Source: Balneolaceae bacterium
GTDB lineage: Bacteria > Bacteroidota > Rhodothermia > Balneolales > Balneolaceae
Direction of reading: 5' to 3'
DNA: 10,418 nucleotides
Assembly (NCBI GenBank): GCA_003555185.1
Contig: PWFZ01000130.1
Span: 1 to 10,418 of the forward strand
The notes beneath the pieces were generated by a model. It did no database searches. It worked only from the letters and a program-made list of their open reading frames with translations, and was not told the origin of the DNA. Position numbers and translations under genes: made by a program. Of this stretch, positions 1 through 6,945 are shown piece by piece (positions within the stretch are counted from its first letter, which is position 1; each line of letters starts with the position of its first letter).

Positions 1-1251
1 CCCTATACTTCTGCTCAGGAAACCAATGCATTTCGTGGAATTGCAGCAACATATGGGAATCGTTTGCAGGTAACCGGGTTCTATTCAAACCGGAAGCGTA
101 CAGCAAGCGAACTCGACGATCAGTTTGTGCGATTCCCAACAGAAAGTGCACTTCACCGCACAATTAATGAACGTGAACGCAGGCTAAACCTGGGACAAGA
201 AACGTACGGCGGTCGCATTCGATACGAACTGAAAAGAGGGTTTGTAGGGGGTACCGCTTATCGAAATACATTTGACCGCCCGATTGCTGCGGGTACACAA
301 CCTTCACAGATATATAATTTTTCAGGTCAACATTTAGCCGCTTTTGGTGCCGATTATAGATTTTTAGCCGGACCCGCACTGCTTTTTGGTGAAGTTAGCC
401 ATACAGATAATGGTGGTTATGGTGTGTTAAGTGGCGCAACAGTAGATGTTGGTCCCTCAACTGATATGTCCTTTGCCTACAGGAATTACGGCCGTTCATT
501 TCAGTCTATTTTCGGCACCGGGTTTGGTGAGCAATCCGGTAATCCACAGAATGAAGAAGGGTTTTACATAGGCATACGTCAGGGCATTACAAGTAATATT
601 CAGATTAGTGCTTATTTCGATCAATTTCGCTTTCCCGCTGCACGATTTCAAACCCGACAACCCAGTTCAGGTTACGACTGGCTAACCCTGATTCAATATT
701 CTCCTTATCGCGAATTTGAGGTGTATGCTCTTCTCAGGTTTAAACAACGAGATCAGGAATATACGACAACAGACGATTTCGGTCGGCAAAATCGTCTGTC
801 AGATCATAATAAACGAACCGGAGCCCGTTTTCAGGCATCTTACCAGGTTCATCAAAACGTGCGTTTACGAACCCGGGTTGACTTTACCAGAGCACGGGCT
901 GTAGTGAGTGACCCAAGCCTTGGATATTTAATTTTTCAGGACATCAGATATACACCACGAACTAATCTTACCATCGACGCCAGAGTTACGATGTTCGAAA
1001 CTGAAGATTTTGAGTCAAGGGTTTTTCAGTTTGAAAATGATCTGCTTTATGTTATGTCTAACACCGCTTTGTTCGGTCAGGGACAAAGAATGTACATCGT
1101 GGCCAATTACCGGCCAAAACAATGGATTCAATTCTGGGTAAAAGCAGCTACTACTTTATATGAAAACCGAAACACCATTAGTAGTGGGTTACAGGAAATT
1201 CGGGGGAATCGCAGAAGCGATATCGGAATGCAGGCAAGAATACTCTTCTAA
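1..1251 (+). CDS. C-terminal part of an outer-membrane beta-barrel protein, probably of the helix-hairpin-helix barrel type (5' truncated)
   Basis: The reading frame is open from base 1 and runs 416 codons to TAA at 1249-1251, so the true start lies left of the window. The visible part has no enzymatic motif. It alternates polar and aromatic/hydrophobic residues with many Y, F, R and G, as transmembrane beta-strands do, and it ends in ARILF. A C-terminal Phe is the usual signal for barrel insertion by the BAM machinery. An HRT...ER..R segment followed by YGGRIRY and YRNTFDRP (about residues 52-92 of the visible part) recalls, from memory, the barrel of Bacteroidota/Rhodothermota proteins that carry ComEA-like helix-hairpin-helix motifs near the N terminus. 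That N terminus is not in the window, so the subfamily is inference. The outer-membrane location is better supported. The function is unknown; another outer-membrane channel or assembly protein is possible. No clear terminator follows it. Confidence 0.7.
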   Translation, partial: PYTSAQETNAFRGIAATYGNRLQVTGFYSNRKRTASELDDQFVRFPTESALHRTINERERRLNLGQETYGGRIRYELKRGFVGGTAYRNTFDRPIAAGTQPSQIYNFSGQHLAAFGADYRFLAGPALLFGEVSHTDNGGYGVLSGATVDVGPSTDMSFAYRNYGRSFQSIFGTGFGEQSGNPQNEEGFYIGIRQGITSNIQISAYFDQFRFPAARFQTRQPSSGYDWLTLIQYSPYREFEVYALLRFKQRDQEYTTTDDFGRQNRLSDHNKRTGARFQASYQVHQNVRLRTRVDFTRARAVVSDPSLGYLIFQDIRYTPRTNLTIDARVTMFETEDFESRVFQFENDLLYVMSNTALFGQGQRMYIVANYRPKQWIQFWVKAATTLYENRNTISSGLQEIRGNRRSDIGMQARILF

Positions 1252-1521
1252 CACATGTCTTGTAGCGAAATTAGTAGACCGAGGCTGTCTAAAAAGGGAT
1301 GCAAAAGAAAAAAATTTGCGTCGTCCTGATTTTGGTTGACAGTTTTTGTGATTATTTACTGCTATTCCTGAAGAAGGTTAACAGTTTTATGTTTATACAC
1401 CAACCCTGAAAGTCGTAGATCCCGACTTACTCGGGGTGTTAAAATGATTAGCCCCCTAGAAAGCCTGTTTTACAAACTTAGTGACATATGGGCTTCTAAC
1501 AATCTTTCTGATCTGAATAGG

Positions 1522-1719
1522 TCCGAGTGTTGTTATTGCGAAGGTGTTGTCTCTTCTATGGAAAATATGTTGAGCCATAGAGAATTGTCTCATCAGGAAA
1601 TAAATCCGAGCTTTGATATTGCGAATGTGTTATCTCTGCTATGGAAAGTAGCTTCAGCCTTAAAAAATAAATCATTAATGGCTAAATCCGAGCTTTGATA
1701 TTGCGAAGGCATGCTTCGC
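1522..1719. repeat. Degenerate 82-bp tandem repeat, array 1, ending in a hairpin
   Basis: Units are anchored on TCCGAG at 1522, 1605 and 1687, giving spacings of 83 and 82 bp. Each anchor is followed by a T/G-rich stretch and TTGCGAA. In the second unit come TCTCTGCTATGG, with CTGCTATGG at offset 31 (1636), then TTCAGCCT and an A-rich tail ending in TAAATCCGAG. The first unit is more diverged (TCTCTTCTATGG). The third unit breaks off after TTGCGAAGG and runs into a hairpin: GCGAAG (1703-1708), a 5-nt loop, and CTTCGC (1714-1719). The period of 82-83 bp is incompatible with a protein repeat. The orientation and function are unknown. Confidence 0.75.
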
Positions 1720-1971
1720 GGCGAAACCCGGGGAAAGAAGAGCACAATTGAACGGCCATCGGCATAGACATTCCCAATGGTTTTGCATCCAATTCCGATG
1801 GGTAAATCGACATACCCCATTCAACGCATGCCTTCCATGAATGAATTCAAAGGTAAACCCCTCGTATTTGCTTAAAAGCTTCAGCAAATTTATAGCCTCG
1901 GGGGGATCTTTATTGGGGTCACTTTACCCCGCATTTCGTGTAAATATCGTACCTCAATTAAAGCGGTTTAA

Positions 1972-2137
1972 CTGCTATGGGAAATGGATTCAGCCTCAGA
2001 AAATTATTCCAAAATGACTAAATCCAGACCTTGTTGTTGCGAAGGCATCATCTCTGCTATGGTTAATGGATTCAGCCTATGAAGGGTATTCACTTATTAA
2101 TAGATCCGAGCGTTGTTGTTGCGAAGCAGTGCTTCGC
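1972..2137. repeat. Degenerate 82-bp tandem repeat, array 2, ending in the same type of hairpin
   Basis: This is a second array of the unit seen at 1522-1719. It starts in mid-unit with CTGCTATGG (1972-1980), then GGATTCAGCCT and an A-rich tail. Full anchors follow at 2023 (TCCAGA, a variant) and 2105 (TCCGAG), 82 bp apart, and CTGCTATGG recurs at 2054, again at offset 31. As in array 1, the last unit breaks after TTGCGAAG into a hairpin: GCGAAGC (2121-2127), loop AGT, GCTTCGC (2131-2137). Two arrays in the same orientation with the same end suggest duplication of a composite element, or one array split by the 1720-1971 stretch. Confidence 0.75.
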
Positions 2138-2185
2138 GGCTAAGCAACCTAACCAATCCATCGCCGGTCAGGCTGACCGCCGTAC
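2138..2185. repeat. 48-bp dispersed repeat, copy 1
   Basis: This stretch matches 6848-6895 at 45 of 48 positions by eye, in the same orientation. It begins GGCTAAGCAA, continues through AACCAATCCATCGCCGG and ends in CGTAC. It contains a perfect palindrome, CGGTCA-GGC-TGACCG, at 2165-2179. It directly abuts the hairpin that closes repeat array 2, so the two may form one composite element. Both copies are intergenic. Confidence 0.85.
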
Positions 2186-2357
2186 TCAGTTGACTAACGA
2201 TAAAACAGCCCTGATCGCATTATTATTTAAGGTAAATTTATCTATTACCCTTTATTTTTTATTAAAAAGCGCTTTCAAAAAATAATTATTTTGTTAAATG
2301 GTGACTTCTGTGATTTATTGGAAGTGTTAGTTATTAATTTATTTAACCCTTCTAAGA

Positions 2358-5300
2358 ATGAATATCCCACCTTTTGTAGAAAAATCAGCTTGTGGCGTTG
2401 GCTTTATCGCCAGCCGAAAAAACCACTCATCTCATGAAAACCTTCAGAAGGCTCTGCACGCCTTAAGCTGCGTGGAGCATCGCGGTGCCTGCAGTGCAGA
2501 TCAGGTTTCGAGTGATGGTGCCGGAATTATGGCAGATATTCCTTTTGAGCTTTTTGGATACGAACCCGGTGAGGTTGCCGTTGCAACAATTTTTGCCCCG
2601 CACGATAGTCAGCGACGACGCAAAGCACTGCGTGTGTTCGAAAATACGTTCCAGTTTTTAGGGCTAAAAGTTCTTGATTACAGAATTGCACCCATTAATG
2701 AAAGGGGGTTGGGCGAAACTGCAAGAGAGTCGATGCCATTCATTCTGCACGCCTTTATTAAACGACCTGAACACTGCCGAACCGATCAATCTTTTGATAA
2801 ACTGTTGCACTCCGCCAAGCAGATGACACGCACCAAGGAGAGGGAAGAAGGAATTGTAAAAGAGTTTTTCTTTGCATCCCTATCTGCCCGTACCATCGTT
2901 TATAAAGCGCTTACCAAAGCGGATAAGCTTAAAGACTTTTATCTGGACCTCCAAAACCCTGCATTTAAAACCAGATTTGCCCTTTTTCACAGGCGATTTT
3001 CCACAAACACGAAAACATCGTGGGATAAAACACAGCCATTTCGAATCATTGCCCACAACGGCGAAATAAACACGATTACCGGCAACAGGTCCTGGGCACT
3101 CTCCCGCGAAAAATATCTTGGGCTACACAAAGATGAACTTCTTACCCACAATCAAATCAGTGATTCAGGAAGCCTCAACGAGATGGTTGAAGCCCTCACC
3201 TACCGAAGCAGTATTCCATACGTAGAAGATATTCTCGCCATTATGATTCCACCGGCAACCGAAGACAACAGCTATTACAAGTTTTGGAGTCGCGCAATGG
3301 AACCTTGGGACGGACCTGCTCTTATCTCTTTTTGTGATGGCTCTTCCATTGGCGCACGATTAGACAGAAACGGATTTCGCCCCTGCCGATGGATGTCAAC
3401 AAAAGAGCATCTTTATGTTTCTTCCGAAGCGGGATCTTTTGAGATTGATGAAGAATCAATTATCTCAAAAGGTTCACTTCATGCCGGGAACGGGATAAAA
3501 ATGAACCTCAGCAAAGGCGAAATTCGGTTTCGTGACCCCAGTGGTTCCCGTGAAAATTATGATGCCGAGTTTGAGCACAGACTCGAGCCGCTTGTCAGTC
3601 AGCCTTTAACGGATGAAGATCAAAGCAATGCAGATATGAATCTGTTTCGCTTTACTAAAGAGGAGGTTAATAAATTGCTGGTGCCCATGATCACTGATGC
3701 GAAAGAGCCGATCGGTTCTATGGGTGACACGGCACGTCCGGCGATGTTTTCTGATCAGCCCCGTTCTTTCTTTGATTATTTCTATCAAAATTTTGCACAG
3801 GTCACCAATCCTCCGCTCGATTATTTGCGCGAGAAAATGGTTACAGACCTTTCAACCTATCTTGGAAAGCGTCCGAATATTTTTTCACCGAAAGAGCTGA
3901 TTCCACAATACCCCGGCTTTGAGGTAGAAAGTCCCCTCCTTTCTCTCGGGCAGATGAAAACATTGAGAATGCTCAATGAATCTCCATCGAGAGTGAAAAC
4001 CGCGGAGTTTGATTGTGTTTTTAACAGGGATCATGGAACAGTTGGATTTCGATCTGCCATCAGAAATATTACTGATGCAGCGATTAAGAAAGTTCAGAAA
4101 GGTGTAACGATTCTAATCATCAGCGACAGAAAAGCGACGTATCGCCAGCCGCCAATTCCAACATTATTAGTATTGCGATCGCTGGTAAATGCACTAAATG
4201 AATCCGGGCTCCGGCTAAATGCGTCCATTATCGTTGATACAGCAGAAGTTCGAAACACCCATCACTTTGCAGCACTCGTAGGATTTGGCGCAACGGCGGT
4301 TTGCCCTTATCGATCACTTGAATTTGCCCGGTTCGAAGATCACCGAAAAATGAAAGATCTGGATGCCGATCAAAAAGAGAATAATTTGATCCATGCATAC
4401 AATCAGGGACTGTTGAAAATCATGTCGAAATCGGGGATCTCCGTTGCCAGAAGTTATCAGAGTTCTAAACTTTTTACGGCTCTTGGGATTGGCAGGGAAA
4501 TCAAGGATCTGTTTTTTCCCGGACTATTTAGTCCGGTTGGCGGAGTAGATATTAATGGCGTTGTGGCTCAAATTATTGATCACACCGAGTTTGTAAACGA
4601 CCCCGAAACGAATGGTAAGCTACTCAACACATTCCAGTTTAAGGAGCACAATCGCGGAAAAAAAGGCGAAAAACACGCGATGACCAATACTAAATCCAAG
4701 GTGATTCATAAGCTGGTTCGCGATACAGAGTTAACCCTGCAGGATTCGGGCCTGTTCGAAGAATATCTAAAACTTGGGCACCACGATGAGCCCATCAATA
4801 TCCGCCATCTTTTTGCCGTTAAGCCGCTGAAAATCGAAAAGGATGGCGAAGTGGAACCCAAAGAAGAAATCATGAAGCGATTTGGATCCGGAGCGATGAG
4901 TTTTGGCGCTATTAGTGCCGAATCTCAGCGGGATATTTTCCTTGCCATGCGTGAAATGGGCGGACGATGCAATAGTGGTGAAGGAGGCGAAAACCCTTAC
5001 TACTACTCTTTGGGAATCACAGGAACAGTAAAACAGGTAGCGAGCGGTCGATTTGGCGTAACGGCTGAATACCTGATTTCCGGAAATGAAAATCAGATAA
5101 AGATTGCGCAGGGTGCAAAACCCGGCGAAGGGGGTCAGTTAATGGGCGTAAAAGTGAACGATGATATTGCATTTGCCCGACATAGTGAACCGGGGTTTGA
5201 TCTGATCTCACCTCCTCCTTTGCACGACATCTACAGCATCGAAGATTTAAAACAGTTGATTTATGAGCTGAAACAGGTAAATCCTGAAACCAAAGTGAAC

Positions 5301-6785
5301 GTAAAGCTGGTATCCGGTCAAAATATCGGGACAATTGCCGTGGGGGTAGCCAAGGCTGGCGCAGATGTCATTCACGTTTCAGGTGGAGATGGCGGAACCG
5401 GAGCAGCAACGCTCACCTCTATGAAACACGCCGGACTCCCCTGGGAAGTTGGATTGCTGGAAGTTCACAGAACACTGGTCAATCACGGATTACGAGAGTT
5501 TATCGAGCTCCGGACCGATGGCGGACTCACCACGGGACATGACATTGTAAGTGCAGCTCTTTTAGGTGCTGAAGGATACGATTTCGGAAAACTTTTGCTA
5601 GTCGCTCAGGGTTGTGTGATGGCGAGAATTTGCGAGAAAAATACCTGCCCGACAGGAATCGCTACTCACGATCCAAAGTTCAAGAAGAAATATAAAGGTC
5701 AAAAAGAACATGTGGTTAGAATCATGGAATATCTGGCTGAGGACGTCCGTAAAGAACTGGCCAAAATCGGTGCAAAAACTCTGGATGAAATCGTGGGCAG
5801 AATTGACCTGATTCATATTCAGGAGAAGCATCAAAAAACGGTTGACGATAAGAAAATTGATCTATCCTATTTTTCAGGAGATAGTTTGCATGCCTTTAAA
5901 TCTGAGCCAAATCCATTTAATGAAGGCGTAAGTTCTTTTAACGAGAATATCCTTCAGGAGTGCAAAAAACAGATTGATGAAGAATCCAATTTCAGCTTTA
6001 AAGATGTCATCACCACAAGTGACCGGGCATCGCTCGCTACGTTAAGTGGGGAAATTGCCAAGAAAATCTCCGGAAAACGAATGGCTGAAATTAAAGAGAA
6101 AGGCAAGGCTGTTTCGAATCATCACTTTAACGGAAATTTTGACTTTACCTTCGAGGGCAGCGCCGGACAGGGTTTTGGAGTGTTTATGACAGAAGGCATT
6201 CATGTGCATCTGTTTGGTGAAGCAAATGATTCCGTAGCCAAAGGGATGTCAGGTGGCTCAATGGTGATCAATCCTTCAAGAAAATCCAGGTTTGACCCTG
6301 TCAAAAATGCCATTATTGGTAATTGTGCGCTGTATGGTGCAACGGGTGGAAAACTATATGTCCACGGACTTTCGGGTGATCGATTTGCCGTGCGAAACAG
6401 CGGTGCTCTCGCCGTAGTAGAGGGCTCCGGTCTACACGCCTGCGAATACATGACTAACGGTACGGCGGTCATCTTAGGGCCCGTAGCAAAGAACGTTGGC
6501 GCCGGCATGACAGGTGGCGCTTTGTATCTCCGGCAGGATCAGGTTCATCAGGTGAACGATGAATACCTCACACCGCTTGAGCTGGATCCTTCATCAGAAA
6601 AAGAACTAAAAGAAATTCTTACTGATTACTACAAAGAAACGAAAAGCACCTCAGCGAAAGCTGTTTTAGATGACTGGAAAAAACAGAAACGAACATTTGT
6701 CAAACTTCTTCCCAAAGGTGTTCTTGCCAAGCAGGAAGAAGCGAAAGCGATTGATGAGGTTACAGAGGAAGGCGAGAAGGTATAA
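2358..6785 (+). CDS. gltB: Glutamate synthase (GOGAT) large subunit
   Basis: This enzyme makes two glutamates from glutamine and 2-oxoglutarate in the cytoplasm, the assimilation step paired with glutamine synthetase. The 1475 residues are close to the usual family length of about 1500. The N-terminal Ntn-type glutaminase has its nucleophile at Cys12 (ACGVGF) after an 11-residue propeptide, with HRRFSTNT and AHNGEINT (232-239) further on. A central linking domain follows. The FMN/synthase domain starts near 839 (FGSGAMSFG, 842-850) and contains GGDGGTG (1009-1015). The 3Fe-4S ligands are Cys1086, Cys1092 and Cys1097 (C-x5-C-x4-C). A glycine-rich beta-helix domain makes up roughly 1230-1420. 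The ATG at 2358 is the first start after the in-frame stop at 2328-2330, and it places Cys12 as expected. There is no Shine-Dalgarno sequence. No gltD lies beside it, so NAD(P)H versus ferredoxin dependence cannot be told from this window. Confidence 0.97.
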   Translation: MNIPPFVEKSACGVGFIASRKNHSSHENLQKALHALSCVEHRGACSADQVSSDGAGIMADIPFELFGYEPGEVAVATIFAPHDSQRRRKALRVFENTFQFLGLKVLDYRIAPINERGLGETARESMPFILHAFIKRPEHCRTDQSFDKLLHSAKQMTRTKEREEGIVKEFFFASLSARTIVYKALTKADKLKDFYLDLQNPAFKTRFALFHRRFSTNTKTSWDKTQPFRIIAHNGEINTITGNRSWALSREKYLGLHKDELLTHNQISDSGSLNEMVEALTYRSSIPYVEDILAIMIPPATEDNSYYKFWSRAMEPWDGPALISFCDGSSIGARLDRNGFRPCRWMSTKEHLYVSSEAGSFEIDEESIISKGSLHAGNGIKMNLSKGEIRFRDPSGSRENYDAEFEHRLEPLVSQPLTDEDQSNADMNLFRFTKEEVNKLLVPMITDAKEPIGSMGDTARPAMFSDQPRSFFDYFYQNFAQVTNPPLDYLREKMVTDLSTYLGKRPNIFSPKELIPQYPGFEVESPLLSLGQMKTLRMLNESPSRVKTAEFDCVFNRDHGTVGFRSAIRNITDAAIKKVQKGVTILIISDRKATYRQPPIPTLLVLRSLVNALNESGLRLNASIIVDTAEVRNTHHFAALVGFGATAVCPYRSLEFARFEDHRKMKDLDADQKENNLIHAYNQGLLKIMSKSGISVARSYQSSKLFTALGIGREIKDLFFPGLFSPVGGVDINGVVAQIIDHTEFVNDPETNGKLLNTFQFKEHNRGKKGEKHAMTNTKSKVIHKLVRDTELTLQDSGLFEEYLKLGHHDEPINIRHLFAVKPLKIEKDGEVEPKEEIMKRFGSGAMSFGAISAESQRDIFLAMREMGGRCNSGEGGENPYYYSLGITGTVKQVASGRFGVTAEYLISGNENQIKIAQGAKPGEGGQLMGVKVNDDIAFARHSEPGFDLISPPPLHDIYSIEDLKQLIYELKQVNPETKVNVKLVSGQNIGTIAVGVAKAGADVIHVSGGDGGTGAATLTSMKHAGLPWEVGLLEVHRTLVNHGLREFIELRTDGGLTTGHDIVSAALLGAEGYDFGKLLLVAQGCVMARICEKNTCPTGIATHDPKFKKKYKGQKEHVVRIMEYLAEDVRKELAKIGAKTLDEIVGRIDLIHIQEKHQKTVDDKKIDLSYFSGDSLHAFKSEPNPFNEGVSSFNENILQECKKQIDEESNFSFKDVITTSDRASLATLSGEIAKKISGKRMAEIKEKGKAVSNHHFNGNFDFTFEGSAGQGFGVFMTEGIHVHLFGEANDSVAKGMSGGSMVINPSRKSRFDPVKNAIIGNCALYGATGGKLYVHGLSGDRFAVRNSGALAVVEGSGLHACEYMTNGTAVILGPVAKNVGAGMTGGALYLRQDQVHQVNDEYLTPLELDPSSEKELKEILTDYYKETKSTSAKAVLDDWKKQKRTFVKLLPKGVLAKQEEAKAIDEVTEEGEKV

Positions 6786-6792
6786 AATAAGT

Positions 6793-6826
6793 AGACCCCT
6801 TAGGTTTCAAAAAACCTAAGGGGTCT
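6793..6826 (+). terminator. Strong hairpin terminator after gltB, possibly bidirectional
   Basis: A perfect 15-bp stem (6793-6807 with 6812-6826; arms AGACCCCTTAGGTTT and its complement) closes a 4-nt loop, CAAA, starting 7 bp after the gltB stop codon. The plus-strand 3' arm ends in a short TTT (6826-6828) followed by A's. On the minus strand the arm is followed by T-rich sequence, so it could also stop transcripts running through from pgk. Confidence 0.85.
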
Positions 6827-6847
6827 TTAAAAAGACAAATAGCGCAG

Positions 6848-6895
6848 GGCTAAGCAAGCTAACCAATCCATCGCCGGTCAGGCTTACCGACGTAC
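6848..6895. repeat. 48-bp dispersed repeat, copy 2
   Basis: This is the second copy of the element at 2138-2185, with 45 of 48 matches and the same orientation. It sits between the two terminator hairpins of the convergent gltB-pgk pair. One of its three differences (G to T) breaks one pair of the internal palindrome: CGGTCA-GGC-TTACCG, against TGACCG in copy 1. It lacks the 82-bp tandem units found left of copy 1. Confidence 0.85.
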
Positions 6896-6902
6896 AACTT
6901 GT

Positions 6903-6935
6903 AGACCTTGGAAGTTTTTAAAAACCTCCAAGTCT
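6903..6935 (-). terminator. Hairpin terminator downstream of pgk, possibly bidirectional
   Basis: Arms 6903-6919 and 6920-6935 pair over about 15 bp with one bulged C. One position is A-C on the plus strand but a G-U wobble on the minus strand, so the fold is slightly better in the pgk transcript. It lies 10 bp past the pgk stop. The plus strand continues with a T-rich tail (TCTTTCTT), so it may also act as a second barrier for gltB transcripts. Its outline, GTAGACC...GTCTTT, is like that of the hairpin at 6793-6826. Confidence 0.7.
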
Positions 6936-6945
6936 TTCTTAAAAA

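Larger units (their letters stand above)
1252..2357. other. 1.1 kb gene-poor, repeat-rich intergenic region
   Basis: No open frame here looks like a conserved protein. The short frames on both strands mostly translate the 82-bp repeats, whose period is not a multiple of three. From left to right it contains: a small palindrome, AGAC...GTCT (1276-1290); a weak 8-bp stem, GATGCAAA/TTTGCGTC (1298-1322, one G-T pair); a CCCGA/TCGGG hairpin (1421-1435); repeat array 1 (1522-1719); a non-repeat stretch (1720-1971); repeat array 2 (1972-2137); a 48-bp dispersed repeat (2138-2185); and an AT-rich leader before gltB. The leader holds the palindrome AAAGCGCTTT (2266-2275) and would be expected to hold the gltB promoter, but I could not identify a convincing promoter match. 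The minus strand of 1720-1900 has short open stretches in all three frames. It may be decayed coding DNA, but I recognise no family. Confidence 0.7.

Noticed and set aside
1281..1290. Insertion-sequence end (GAGGCTGTCT followed by A's resembles termini of some transposons)
   Set aside because: I found no matching inverted end, no transposase frame and no target-site duplication, so this is only a passing similarity.
1444..1698. 84-codon open frame on the plus strand
   Set aside because: It runs across two and a half units of the 82-bp repeat, whose period shifts the frame from unit to unit. It has no recognisable motif, so the frame is a by-product of the repeat.
1593..1887. Two overlapping minus-strand frames of 70-75 codons
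   Set aside because: Their C-terminal ends (FAISKLGF in both) simply translate the repeat unit. The rest is split among frames with no family resemblance, so it is treated at most as decayed sequence.
1522..2137. CRISPR array
   Set aside because: The whole 82-bp unit is repeated rather than a short repeat alternating with unique spacers, and no cas gene is present.
2079..2285. 68-codon frame on the plus strand before gltB
   Set aside because: It translates a repeat unit, the hairpin and the 48-bp dispersed repeat, then AT-rich leader. No protein features support it.
5017..5334. 105-codon minus-strand frame inside gltB, and similar frames at 5598-5834 and 6200-6508
   Set aside because: These are antisense shadows of strongly conserved gltB coding sequence and show no independent motifs.
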